A stretch of DNA of 64,000 nucleotides, taken from positions 1-64,000 of the forward strand of contig JASHOH010000227.1 in the NCBI GenBank assembly GCA_030041215.1, written 5' to 3'. This DNA is from Candidatus Sulfotelmatobacter sp. Lineage in GTDB: Bacteria; Acidobacteriota; Terriglobia; Terriglobales; Acidobacteriaceae. Both the position numbers and the translations under genes were made by a program. The number at the start of each line of letters is the position of its first letter. The stretch's first letter is position 1. The notes under the pieces are model-generated. The model was not told the DNA's origin, did not search any database, and saw only the letters and a program-made list of their open reading frames with translations. Shown here piece by piece: positions 1 to 8,123 of this stretch.

Positions 1-114
1 AACGTCAAAGCAGGAGCGTGACAGCGCTTCCTCCGCAACCGGTACAGACAGCCTCGTTTCGCCAGACGCAAGCCCCCAACAAAAGTTTAAGAAAGGCTCG
101 CGCTCGGCATCGCT

Positions 115-143
115 TTAACGAGGAAATTGTCGCGTGGTAGACT
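115..143 (+). promoter_or_regulatory. candidate sigma-70 promoter ahead of the tRNA-Ser 5' fragment
   Basis: TTAACG at 115-120 and TAGACT at 138-143 are separated by 17 bp, and the tRNA-Ser 5' fragment begins about 15 bp further on. This is what a tRNA promoter would look like. It suggests that the chromosomal tRNA-Ser gene originally started here, before the element at 198-7927 entered. No such promoter is obvious in front of the intact tRNA at 7928. The match is four of six bases in each box, so the call is moderate. Confidence 0.4.
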
Positions 144-157
144 GAAACAAAGCCCGC

Positions 158-197
158 CGGAGAGGTGGCAGAGTGGCCGAATGCGGCGGTTTGCTAA
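158..197 (+). repeat. left attachment repeat: 5' half of tRNA-Ser(GCU)
   Basis: These 40 bases are identical to 7927-7966, the first 39 bases of the intact tRNA-Ser plus one flanking base. Identity stops just 3' of the anticodon, so the repeat covers acceptor 5' strand, D arm and anticodon arm to the loop. It is a fragment, since the 3' half does not follow. Together with the integrase gene ending at 7884, it marks 158-7966 as an integrated element whose crossover falls in the 5' half or anticodon loop. Confidence 0.85.
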
Positions 198-198
198 G

Positions 199-540
199 CG
201 TCGATGTTTACAGGGCATGATTCGAGACTTCTGGAAAATATCGAAGGCTCGACTGGTTGACGAGATAGACGCAATCAAAGACAAGGTAGATGCCGAAACG
301 TGGGATGCAATCGACGCGGTCAGGAAGATCGGCAACATCGGTGCTCACATGGAGAAAGACATCAATGTCATTGTGGACGTGGACCCAGAAGAGGCCCAAT
401 TGTTGATCGGGCTGATTGAACTACTCATAAAGGATTGGTACATCGCGCGACATCAGCGTCAACAGCACCTAAAGGCCATCGTCCAAGTGCGAGATGAGAA
501 GGATGCTGCCAAGTCTGGTAGCGCGAAATCTCGACAGTGA
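199..540 (+). pseudogene. DUF4145 protein, C-terminal fragment
   Basis: The reading frame shows a recognisable DUF4145 C-terminus (RRCLQGMIRDFW, then AVRKIGNIGAHMEKD and DVDPEEAQLLIGLIE, ending in a charged tail). The family normally has a longer N-terminal part, and here it is missing. The homology begins at about base 199, one codon after the end of the tRNA-Ser repeat. The upstream codons of the open frame are just the tRNA fragment translated. DUF4145 is a helical domain found in restriction and other defence-associated proteins. This copy is almost certainly non-functional, cut at the attachment site. Confidence 0.7.
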
Positions 541-639
541 GGCCCTTCTCTCTCACTGTGATTCCTAGGCGTTTTTGAAGGCTCGGCTGAATTTTTTCCA
601 CCAGTTTTAGAATCGAGGCTGACTGTCGCATCTAGGGTT

Positions 640-861
640 TCAAATCTTTCTCATCCTAAATCCGTTTGCATTGTCGAACATCTGATCTTGGTTTTCGGAC
701 CAACGTCCAGAGTACTGCACCTCGACGGTGTATGGGCGGGCGCTGAAGTTCTCCGCTGCTAACATCAGATGGCAGCGGTACATCCCCGGCTCTAGTAAGT
801 GCCCGCGCGACGATGTCGCTACCTGGACGTCTAAGATTTCGCGAGTGCTTCTGAGGTACAA
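640..861 (-). CDS. hypothetical protein, possibly a C-terminal fragment
   Basis: A 73-residue frame with the texture of a beta-rich domain: LLEPGMYRCHLMLAAENFSA followed by YTVEVQYSGRW and a charged C-terminus. It looks like the end of a larger protein describing a surface or ligand-binding sandwich, but I cannot name the family. No convincing ribosome site precedes the first codon. It lies convergent with the DUF4145 fragment inside the left element. It could equally be debris. Confidence 0.35.
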   Translation of the reverse strand: MYLRSTREILDVQVATSSRGHLLEPGMYRCHLMLAAENFSARPYTVEVQYSGRWSENQDQMFDNANGFRMRKI

Positions 862-878
862 TAATCCGCAGAATTAGC

Positions 879-1127
879 TTGAAGGGATGCCACTATTGCG
901 GTAGCGACAATCTTTGCGTCTCCAGATTTACATCAATGTGGGAGCGCTTCCCGCTTTTGTTTCTGTTGAGACTTTCACGATGTCACGGCTGTATGAGGCG
1001 CTGCTACGCTCCAATGTGGATGACTTCGCCTCTGATTCTCAAAGACACATTCCAAGAACAGGAACAGTTACGCCCCGCCAGCCGCCATGAAACAGGCTCG
1101 CGGTTAACGGATGCTCCCAGAAGTTAG
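879..1127 (+). CDS. small zinc-ribbon-like protein
   Basis: The frame opens with TTG and encodes C-H-Y-C-G near the N-terminus and C-H-G-C-M about 30 residues later, the spacing of a short zinc ribbon. Between them is a basic and hydrophobic stretch (SRFTSMWERFPLLFLLRLSR). Small proteins of this type occur beside glycan-biosynthesis genes in acidobacteria-like genomes. The C-terminal 30 residues look random, so the end may be degraded. No partner is evident. Confidence 0.45.
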   Translation: MKGCHYCGSDNLCVSRFTSMWERFPLLFLLRLSRCHGCMRRCYAPMWMTSPLILKDTFQEQEQLRPASRHETGSRLTDAPRS

Positions 1128-1443
1128 CGTCGCAACTGGATCGCGGGTTTGTCATACAGCTTTTGTGTACATCTCTCTCGGTTCGAGAAGTGCGGGAACT
1201 TCCTTAGGCTGAACGAATTTCTTGAAGAACGAATTTAGCCGATAAACAGTCGTGACTGCCCCTTTCTCTCGAAGTTTTGTGTAAATCAGTGCGCGCTACG
1301 AACGATGAGTCGGGCATAACGAAACAGCCGTGGACCGAATTGATAAACGGTCGCCGATTTTATCGTTGAAGGCGGACGATTTGGCACGTAATGGGAGCCT
1401 TGGCAATCTGCAACGTGATATTTGATTAGCGGGCCGGATCGCT
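1128..1443. other. no gene seen
   Basis: About 315 bases between the zinc-ribbon gene and the convergent end of the cytidylyltransferase gene. I see no coding frame with family-like sequence, no tRNA and no clear terminator hairpin. Confidence 0.5.
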
Positions 1444-2172
1444 TCAGACTACCTTTCGTTGCTGCACGTGCTGATTAATGGTCGTCAGTTGAGGTTCCAG
1501 TTGCAGAATCTGCAAAATGTCAAGCCACGAAAGATCGACCATGTCGGCTCGCCGACCGTACAAGGCACGCAGGAACTCCAGATCCTCCGGAACATCTAGA
1601 GTCCAACGATACCAGCTGTAGTTCTTCTGGTATTTCACCGATTCGAGTTTGAAGCGATTCGGATTTTGATACAGAAATGGCGTAACGTGCTCCCTTTGGC
1701 TAGGATGGGACGCCTCCCGCCATGCCCGCTCCAACGCAGAAAAATGAACGACTTCAACATCAAGACCTCGCGGATATGTACGCTCCAGCGAATTGCTCGC
1801 ATAGTCCGCTGCGCTATCCAGGAATGCACGAATGGTTCGGTTCGTCACGTCCGGATCTACTAAAGGACAATCAGAAGTGATACGCACAACAATGTCCGCT
1901 TTTGACTCGATCGCTGCGAGATAATAGCGATCAAGAACATCGTCCTCGTTCCCACGAAATACTCGTGTCCGAAGACGTTGACATTCTCGAACAATGGCAT
2001 CGTCAGCAGGCCTTGTCGTTGTAGCAACAATGACATCATTCAGCAGCGTGGCTCGGCGCGTTCGAGTGACTACTCTTCCCAACACTGTGTCCCCGCATAG
2101 GTCCTTCAGAACTTTCCCCTGCAGCCGGGTACTGCCCATGCGGGCTTGGATGATGGCAACAACGTTCAGCAT
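1444..2172 (-). CDS. SpsF-like cytidylyltransferase family protein
   Basis: 242 residues starting MLNVVAIIQARMGSTRLQGK, the nucleotide-binding signature of the SpsF/NeuA-like nucleotidyltransferases (COG1861). RITSDCPLVDP further on is the acidic metal-binding segment. The C-terminal part (YQKNYSWYRWTLDVPEDLE) is typical of SpsF, which acts in spore-coat or surface polysaccharide synthesis by activating a sugar with CTP. The gene is complete and of normal length. It is oriented away from the dioxygenase and glycosyltransferase genes at 2695-6462, but belongs with them functionally. The specific sugar is unknown. Confidence 0.85.
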   Translation of the reverse strand: MLNVVAIIQARMGSTRLQGKVLKDLCGDTVLGRVVTRTRRATLLNDVIVATTTRPADDAIVRECQRLRTRVFRGNEDDVLDRYYLAAIESKADIVVRITSDCPLVDPDVTNRTIRAFLDSAADYASNSLERTYPRGLDVEVVHFSALERAWREASHPSQREHVTPFLYQNPNRFKLESVKYQKNYSWYRWTLDVPEDLEFLRALYGRRADMVDLSWLDILQILQLEPQLTTINQHVQQRKVV

Positions 2173-2191
2173 TGTTTCCTTGTAAAAGCCG

Positions 2192-2389
2192 TTAGTCGCT
2201 GTCCCGTCTGACTGAGTCTTGTGGCAGGAAAACTAGGTCAGTCCAATTCTTGACAGCTCGGTCAAGGTCGGCTGCCAAATGATTGTACGTCTCGGAGTCT
2301 GGATTCTTGCCCTCAATGTGGTCCCATAGTGCACGCCACGCTTTCTCGAATTCGTTTCGAGCCGCGACGGCCTCCATACTCTTCAACAT
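2192..2389 (-). CDS. small hypothetical protein
   Basis: 65 residues, helical and acidic (RNEFEKAWRALWDHIEGK, then AADLDRAVKNW), ending 19 bp ahead of the cytidylyltransferase gene on the same strand and so probably co-transcribed with it. Amphipathic texture and operon position favour a real gene. I do not recognise a family. Confidence 0.4.
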   Translation of the reverse strand: MLKSMEAVAARNEFEKAWRALWDHIEGKNPDSETYNHLAADLDRAVKNWTDLVFLPQDSVRRDSD

Positions 2390-2397
2390 GCGAGTGA

Positions 2398-2634
2398 TTA
2401 TAACGGCAGAGCGTTCCCGACGGAAATAAAATCGGCGAGTTGCGCGGCCGGCCTGATAAGAAAGGGGCAGGTGAGTTCGAAAACACGGAAGTTGGGAGTG
2501 GGCAAGCCAGATTCCGCGAAAAAGGCGCCCAAAGGACAGTCTTCCCGGCGGGCATGCACCAATTTTCTGCTAATGTAGACGATCGCATTCATTGAGCGTC
2601 GCTTGATACTCTTCCCAATCCCGAGCTTCACCAT
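2398..2634 (-). CDS. doubtful small hypothetical protein
   Basis: A 78-residue open frame directly upstream of the 2192-2389 gene on the same strand. The composition (basic start, then LGAFFAESGLPTPNFRVFEL) is not clearly random, but no family, domain or good ribosome site is visible. It may be coding or may be part of the divergent promoter region in front of the dioxygenase gene at 2695. Confidence 0.2.
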   Translation of the reverse strand: MVKLGIGKSIKRRSMNAIVYISRKLVHARREDCPLGAFFAESGLPTPNFRVFELTCPFLIRPAAQLADFISVGNALPL

Positions 2635-2694
2635 CGAGGACTGTGGAAAACTTTTCCGACGGGCAAAAAAACCCGGGCGTTATACTTCGAAGCT

Positions 2695-3852
2695 ATGCCC
2701 GTTCTGCGCATGAGCAACATCAAAAACGGCTTGCACAACGTAGGAGTTTTCGGGAGGGGTGTCTGGCGTTACCGGCGCCTTGGGGAAATCTCACCCGAGA
2801 GTAATCACATTGTCCAAAAGCTCTATGCCTTGACTGACGGCCGATCCAACGACATTTTTTTCCGTCTTCTCGAGTCAAAGCGCAGAGAATCAGCTTCAAC
2901 CGTGGACTGGCTTGGCGCGTCTCTTGTACGTCCGGCTGGTGTATCTGATTCCAGCCTGGTTGACGTCGTTCGAAGTCTCAGGGAAGATGGTGTCGCCGTC
3001 ATTCCGGGGCGTCTTCAGCCGAAAATAATTCAAGACCTTTGTCAGCTGGCATTGTCATGTCCCATGAATACGACGACTTATGGCCCTGCCACCGAGCCGC
3101 AACCGGGCGCCCAGCCCTCCCTTCCAATCGCTGAGAAAGGCGCCGTCAACCGCATGGATCCCGTCCAGCCCCGCCATTCGATTTATGCCGTGCCTCGCTC
3201 TCTGCTTCTGGAAAACGACAACATTCAGCGGCTGCTGTGCGATCCCTACTTGCTAGCGGTTGCCACTCGATATCTTGGAGTCCTTCCGGTGGTTACAAAA
3301 CCTGACATGTGGTGGGACACGGACTTCGTTCCACCGGGTCTTCGTCCCAGGCCATTTCACGTCGATTCGGGTTGCCTGCGTTGGCTCAAGGTGGGAATTA
3401 ATCTCACCGACACCACAACCGAGACTCCTCACTTTGTTTACGTCAAAGGCTCTCACAAACCGAACAAGAAGACGAAAAGGCTTACCCGTAAGCTAATGAG
3501 CCGAATGAACCTGAGCCATCAGGAAGTGGAAGATGTTTGTGCCGAAAAAATCGTTCGCATCACAGCGCCAGCCGGCTCAATCACCCTAGCTGACACTCGC
3601 GGTATTCACAAAGGCGAACTCGCGCTTCGGGGACACCGATTGGTTCTGTATTTTGGTCTGGAAGGAAGCGCATTCAACAACATCGACCAGCCGGTGCCAC
3701 TGAGTAAGATCGGAAGCGAACTGGCCAAAGCCATGAGCGTCCACCCGTTCAGCTATCAATTCTTTAAGAGTACTGTTTCGGGTAATCTACCGACTGTCAC
3801 ACCGATTGTTCCGATTGAGGCGGCACGACGAAGCGCAGACCGAACAATATAG
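2695..3852 (+). CDS. phytanoyl-CoA dioxygenase (PhyH) family protein
   Basis: 385 residues with the Fe(II)/2-oxoglutarate dioxygenase signature: FHVDSG puts the metal ligands at His222 and Asp224, and DTRGIHKGE supplies the distal His at about 305, with the 2-oxoglutarate-binding Arg expected shortly after (RGHRLVLYF). Such enzymes hydroxylate small molecules or sugars, and several occur in glycan or natural-product clusters. The first 80 residues are extra to the fold and unrecognised. It lies between the cytidylyltransferase and the glycosyltransferase genes, so a tailoring step on a surface glycan or lipid is a reasonable inference. Substrate unknown. Confidence 0.8.
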   Translation: MPVLRMSNIKNGLHNVGVFGRGVWRYRRLGEISPESNHIVQKLYALTDGRSNDIFFRLLESKRRESASTVDWLGASLVRPAGVSDSSLVDVVRSLREDGVAVIPGRLQPKIIQDLCQLALSCPMNTTTYGPATEPQPGAQPSLPIAEKGAVNRMDPVQPRHSIYAVPRSLLLENDNIQRLLCDPYLLAVATRYLGVLPVVTKPDMWWDTDFVPPGLRPRPFHVDSGCLRWLKVGINLTDTTTETPHFVYVKGSHKPNKKTKRLTRKLMSRMNLSHQEVEDVCAEKIVRITAPAGSITLADTRGIHKGELALRGHRLVLYFGLEGSAFNNIDQPVPLSKIGSELAKAMSVHPFSYQFFKSTVSGNLPTVTPIVPIEAARRSADRTI

Positions 3853-4009
3853 TGTGTGTGATGGGCGAGCCATGGGTGCTAATGGCGAATTGATCGGGGC
3901 GATTGCCAATCTCGAGGACAAGTTCGAACAAAACGCTTTTTCCATCCAAATTTTCTTCTGGCTTGCGGCGACATGCGGACATAACGAGTAGCTCGGAAAC
4001 CGTCTTCGG

Positions 4010-5773
4010 ATGAGAATTCTCCTAATTCGACCGGAAGATACTTTGTTGGCAGGGCCTTGGACGGATTTCTTTTGGGACCGCGCTATCGATCTAGGTCACG
4101 CAGGCAGGGATGCGTATCTGGAAGCTGGCTCGCGTTTAGCATGTTCAATCGAATCCTTTGATGATTTTAGAGATCGTTTCGAAGAATTTCACCGAATTCG
4201 CGATCTGTTGGCGCTCGGTCTGGGGAAAGTAGGGGATCGGTTCGGGTTGGACTGGTGGGAACTGACGGCGAGCGAAATTCATTCGCAACTCGATGCGGTG
4301 GTACTGCTGTCGAAATTAACGAAGACTATTCGCACAAAGGACGAAGTTCATATTTCTGGGCCAGGCTTTCATGCTGATGTGCTGAACCTTCTTCTTGAAA
4401 ATCCAATAACCGTATTCGAGGGGCGCACCGGCTATCGTCTCTCCCGCTATGTCAGAGCAGCATGGAAGTTTCCTTTATGGCAACTGCTGCAGATTTTTTG
4501 GGACAAGACCGATCCCGGATACCGCATTCGGGGGTTCTTCGCACCAACACCGAAGCTGCAGGATTCTCCCGTAATCTTAGTGCCCACCGCATACATTAAC
4601 GCGTCTCGCACGGGCATGGCCTACGCAAAGACGCTTCCGGATGCACATTTTTTGCTGGTTGCAACGCGGCGTAGTGGATGGGTTGCGGACCGGCCCCCTA
4701 ATATGTCGGCTGCTTGGTTGCAATCCTATGCCAGTGTGCGTATGCACACTAGAGGAGTCGAACACCGCGACTTGGTTTCGCAGTGGACAAGCTTGCGCAA
4801 GGAGTTAGAAAATGCCCAGGAATTCATGATTCTTTCCAAATTGGGTGGCTTCGATAACTTTCCGTCCGCATTCGCACGAGGACTAGAGATCCGCGATGCT
4901 TGGCGAAGAGTTCTCTATTCCGAGCCGGTTAGCGCCGTACTGTGCACAGATGACAGCAATTCACATACCCATATTCCGCTGCTCCTTGCCAAGCAGAAAG
5001 GATTGCCCACTATCTCGTGTCATCATGGCGCCTTAGATGGGAGCTATATGTTGAAGAGATGTCATGCCGATGCAATTCTAGCCAAAGGCGTCTTAGAAAA
5101 AGACTATCTTGTGCACTCATGTAGAGTACCGGAGGAAAAGGTAATAGTAGGCGCTCCGCGTGGCCCTTCGAGCCTCGGACAACGGCAACAAGGTGGAAAG
5201 AAGCGATCGATAGTGTTCTTCTCTGAACCTTACGAGGTTCGGGGAGGAAGGGCGGCGGACGTTTATAGAGATCTTTTGCCCCGATTGTGCAACGTGGCAC
5301 GAACGGAGGGTCGAAGATTAGTTATAAAACTCCATCCATTTGAGAGCGTACGCGAACGCGAGAAGATCGTTGATCGCATTCTGAGCGTTCCGCAGAGGCG
5401 CAGTTTATACGTGATTGATGGGCCACTAGGGGAATTGTTGGACGAAACGTGGTTCGGAATTACTGTGCTTTCAACGGTCGCTATGGAGTGCACCTTGCGC
5501 GAAATTCCCTGTTTCTTGTGCAAGTGGCTAGAGTGGTCAGCTTACGGGTACATCGATCAGTTCACACGATTCGGGGTGGGGATGCAGCTGGATAATCCAG
5601 AGGAGATCCTGAGTATTCCAGCGAAACTGGGTGCCGCGCAGCTAAGCTGGCGGCCGCCCGATAGGTTTTGGCAGCCTATCACTGCCGAGAGACTGTCATC
5701 GCTACTAGGCATGTCCCCAAATCTAGCCACTCCCTCCAGTTCAGTGCCGGAACGAATTGGAGAGCATCCATGA
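4010..5773 (+). CDS. putative surface-carbohydrate biosynthesis protein, GT-B-like
   Basis: 587 residues with no signal peptide. The middle and C-terminal half carry features of GT-B or CDP-glycerol-transferase-like enzymes: TISCHHGALDGSYM near residue 340, FFSEPYEVRGG near 405, and RLVIKLHPFESVR near 440, followed by a segment like those that report hidden sites of nucleotide-sugar binding (ITVLSTVAMEC). I place it in surface polysaccharide synthesis but cannot assign a reaction. Its stop overlaps the next start as ATGA (5770-5773), so the two are translationally coupled. Confidence 0.6.
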   Translation: MRILLIRPEDTLLAGPWTDFFWDRAIDLGHAGRDAYLEAGSRLACSIESFDDFRDRFEEFHRIRDLLALGLGKVGDRFGLDWWELTASEIHSQLDAVVLLSKLTKTIRTKDEVHISGPGFHADVLNLLLENPITVFEGRTGYRLSRYVRAAWKFPLWQLLQIFWDKTDPGYRIRGFFAPTPKLQDSPVILVPTAYINASRTGMAYAKTLPDAHFLLVATRRSGWVADRPPNMSAAWLQSYASVRMHTRGVEHRDLVSQWTSLRKELENAQEFMILSKLGGFDNFPSAFARGLEIRDAWRRVLYSEPVSAVLCTDDSNSHTHIPLLLAKQKGLPTISCHHGALDGSYMLKRCHADAILAKGVLEKDYLVHSCRVPEEKVIVGAPRGPSSLGQRQQGGKKRSIVFFSEPYEVRGGRAADVYRDLLPRLCNVARTEGRRLVIKLHPFESVREREKIVDRILSVPQRRSLYVIDGPLGELLDETWFGITVLSTVAMECTLREIPCFLCKWLEWSAYGYIDQFTRFGVGMQLDNPEEILSIPAKLGAAQLSWRPPDRFWQPITAERLSSLLGMSPNLATPSSSVPERIGEHP

Positions 5774-6462
5774 TCGGCGCGGTCTACGTAATCACGCATG
5801 ATCCTCGCTACACCGGATTGCTGCTGAGTTCGGTGGCGAGTCTGAAACGTGTAATGCCAGAGCTGCCGGTGACCGTGTTCAGTGAATTCCCTGTTGAAAG
5901 TCCCTATTTCGAGCGGGTTATTCGCGTCAAGAGTTCGAACTATGGGTTTTACGACAAGGCTCAACTCCTTCGTCAGACGCCGTATGAGCGCACGGTTTTC
6001 ATTGACGCCGATATTTACGTGATAGATCCAGTGCACGAACTCTTCGCTCTGTTAGACCGGTTCGACTGTGCCGCTGCGCATGAGGAATACTTGAACACTG
6101 ATTGGTGGCATCAGTATCCTCGACCCGATATTCCAGCAAGCTTTCCGGAGTTCAATACGGGAATTGTGGCTTACAAGAGTTCCCCGCGCATGGACGGTAT
6201 GCTGCAAGCTTGGGCGACTCTATACGAGTCGTTCATCGCCGAGAATCCAGGCAAGAACGTTAATGACCAGCCGTTTTTTCGGGCCGCTGTTTATTTTAGT
6301 GACATACGGATGGCAGTACTGACGAGGGAATATAACTGCAAATTTCGCGGGCAGGGCTATCTAAAAGATCACATCCGCTGCGAGTCGATGGGCCCATCAA
6401 GATCGTGGGCTATAAAGAAGGAGATGAATTACTCAGCTTGGATGAACTCGCGCAGCGATTGA
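5770..6462 (+). CDS. GT8/GT-A-like glycosyltransferase
   Basis: The ATG at 5770 overlaps the preceding stop, so I prefer it to the longer frame. IGAVYVITHDPRYTG, then TVFIDADIYVIDPVHELF, gives a GT-A fold with the D-A-D metal site, and EFNTGIVAYKSS is the usual acceptor-loop motif. It should transfer a sugar from a nucleotide donor. About 230 residues. The last 25 residues or so (after GYLKDHIR) do not look like the family and overlap the HTH gene that begins at 6405. The true 3' end may have been lost where glycan cargo was joined to the recombination module. Confidence 0.7.
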   Translation: MIGAVYVITHDPRYTGLLLSSVASLKRVMPELPVTVFSEFPVESPYFERVIRVKSSNYGFYDKAQLLRQTPYERTVFIDADIYVIDPVHELFALLDRFDCAAAHEEYLNTDWWHQYPRPDIPASFPEFNTGIVAYKSSPRMDGMLQAWATLYESFIAENPGKNVNDQPFFRAAVYFSDIRMAVLTREYNCKFRGQGYLKDHIRCESMGPSRSWAIKKEMNYSAWMNSRSD

Positions 6463-6629
6463 AGATCAGCAAAACGACAGCCTACGGACTCACTCGCCAT
6501 CGTGCGAAGGTTCGCAGTGCTCAACCGCTGCCTTTTTTTAAGATCGGGAAAGAGCTTCGGTTCAACTGGAGCGCAGTAGTTGAATGGCTGAATGCTCTGG
6601 AGAAAGGAGCACAAGTCCATGTCAGTTAG
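6405..6629 (+). CDS. excisionase-like MerR-type helix-turn-helix protein
   Basis: 74 residues from a GTG. LSLDELAQRLKISKTTAYGL is a winged helix-turn-helix of the excisionase (HTH_17/MerR) type, followed by the wing FFKIGKELRF and VEWLNALE. Such proteins bend DNA at attachment sites and steer an integrase toward excision, or act as regulators. It overlaps the end of the glycosyltransferase gene upstream and the start of the integrase gene downstream, which fits an int/xis module at the right end of the left element. Confidence 0.8.
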   Translation: MGYKEGDELLSLDELAQRLKISKTTAYGLTRHRAKVRSAQPLPFFKIGKELRFNWSAVVEWLNALEKGAQVHVS

Positions 6630-7884
6630 CATCTGGTTTGATAAGAAAGGAAGTCGGTGCTTCTTTGCCAAATGGCGAGAGAGAAAGCCGGACGGAACAG
6701 TCAAGTACCATGCTCAAAAACTTGTGGCCTATGGAAACAAGTATCGCAGCAAGGCTGATGTGCGGAAGTCTCCTGAATACCTCGCGATTGTTCAGCAAAT
6801 TGCGAATGGCGATTTGGACAGCGATCACTCGCGACTTTTAATGGCTGTGGCAAAGGTACGAGGGAAAGACAAACCGGACTCAGCGGATCGTGCATTAGTT
6901 GAGCGAGTCAGATCGGACGATGCATCGGAGTCAATGATGCTCAGTACTTTCGTTGACACGATCTATTTTCCTTATGCGGAAAGCAGCCTCAGAGGAAAAA
7001 CAGTGCGCGAGTACAAGTCAATTTGGACTCGCTACAGCATTGCCGAGAAAGTTGCCGGACTTCGAGTGCAGGACTTTCGCACGAAACACGGAGCGGAGAT
7101 TCTGGAGAGCATCGCGGCCAAGCATGATGTCTGCAAAAGCACTTTGCAGCATGTGAAGTTCATGCTCTCGGCTGTCTTTGTTCTCGCCATGAATAAAGGT
7201 TACTGTGACAGTAATCCGATGGTGGGTGTGATGTTGCCGAACGTTCGCAAGTCGGGTGAGACGTATGCTTACACCCTGACCGAGATTCTCAGCATGCTTG
7301 CTCTGCCGTTCGATGCAAAGACAAAGGCGGCAATCGGCGTGGCAGCATTCGCGGGTTTGCGCGAATCAGAAATTTGTGGCCTTCGATGGGGAGACTATGA
7401 CGGAGAAGAGATTCGCGTCTCGCGCTCGATAGATCGAGTGGACAACGTAGTCAATCCGCCAAAGACTCAGAAGAGTGCCGCGCCTGTGCCGGTGATTCCA
7501 ACACTCAAGCGCCTGATCGAAGCCCACAAAGCAACTCAGGCGCTAGGGCCGGATGGAAAGCCGATACCCACGGCTCCAATGTTCACAGGCATTCGACGCG
7601 AGACGGCAGACCTTGATAAGATGGCACTACTAGTCATCCGTCCGGTGTTGGAGTCGGCCGATATTCCGTGGCGAGGGTGGCACGCATTCAGACGCGGGAT
7701 CGCAAGCAACCTGTTTCAACTTGGCTGTGACGATCTGACTGTGCAGCGAATCCTGAGACACAGCAAGGTTCAAGTGACGAGAGAAAAGTACATCAAGGTG
7801 CGAGACGAAAAGGTTGAGTCAGCCATGACTCAGCTTGAAGCTGCCATTGAGAGCGCAAGCAAAAATCATCAACTTGTGCAGTAA
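6619..7884 (+). CDS. int: tyrosine-type site-specific integrase of the left element
   Basis: I choose the ATG at 6619, which follows a GGAGAAAGGAG ribosome site; the frame is open a little further upstream. The product is about 421 residues: an AP2-like N-terminal domain, a SAM-like core-binding domain, and a catalytic domain with AGLRESEICGLRWGDY (first Arg), GWHAFRRGIASN (His-x-x-Arg), ILRHSKVQVTREKYIK (His and the nucleophilic Tyr). All catalytic residues are present, so it is probably active. The gene ends 43 bp before the tRNA-Ser gene, and the 40-bp repeats at 158 and 7927 define its likely attachment sites. Confidence 0.93.
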   Translation: MSVSIWFDKKGSRCFFAKWRERKPDGTVKYHAQKLVAYGNKYRSKADVRKSPEYLAIVQQIANGDLDSDHSRLLMAVAKVRGKDKPDSADRALVERVRSDDASESMMLSTFVDTIYFPYAESSLRGKTVREYKSIWTRYSIAEKVAGLRVQDFRTKHGAEILESIAAKHDVCKSTLQHVKFMLSAVFVLAMNKGYCDSNPMVGVMLPNVRKSGETYAYTLTEILSMLALPFDAKTKAAIGVAAFAGLRESEICGLRWGDYDGEEIRVSRSIDRVDNVVNPPKTQKSAAPVPVIPTLKRLIEAHKATQALGPDGKPIPTAPMFTGIRRETADLDKMALLVIRPVLESADIPWRGWHAFRRGIASNLFQLGCDDLTVQRILRHSKVQVTREKYIKVRDEKVESAMTQLEAAIESASKNHQLVQ

Positions 7885-7894
7885 GTGTGCAGTA
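7875..7894. repeat. 11-bp tandem direct repeat next to attachment site
   Basis: TGTGCAGTA occurs at 7875-7883 and 7886-7894, a repeat unit of 11 bp, overlapping the integrase stop codon and 34 bp from the tRNA. One helical turn of spacing close to the crossover site suggests integrase or excisionase arm binding, but two copies can also arise by chance. Confidence 0.3.
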
Positions 7895-7927
7895 GGCTAT
7901 TTTTGACAAGTCCTTTGTTTGCAATGC

Positions 7928-8023
<96 letters not shown>

Positions 8024-8041
8024 ACTTAAGTTTTCAACAGC

Positions 8042-8072
8042 TTACATTCCATTTTACATTTCGCTTTACATT
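8042..8072. repeat. three TTACATT repeats spaced 12 bp apart
   Basis: TTACATT occurs at 8042-8048, 8054-8060 and 8066-8072, exactly 12 bp apart, starting 20 bp beyond the tRNA 3' end and ending about 50 bp before the integrase start. Phased short repeats inside attL are typical arm-type sites for tyrosine integrases or excisionases. The function is inferred from position only. Confidence 0.45.
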
Positions 8073-8123
8073 TTCCCTGCCATTCTGCAGACTGGTCCCC
8101 GGTAAATACGCGGGTATAGTCGA

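Noticed and set aside
158-197. Possible second tRNA-Ser gene
   Set aside because: Only the 5' half is present; no T arm or acceptor 3' strand follows.
127-198. Start of an open frame across the tRNA-Ser fragment (reads SPPERWQSGRMRRFAK)
   Set aside because: This is tRNA-derived DNA translated by chance; the DUF4145 homology starts only at 199.
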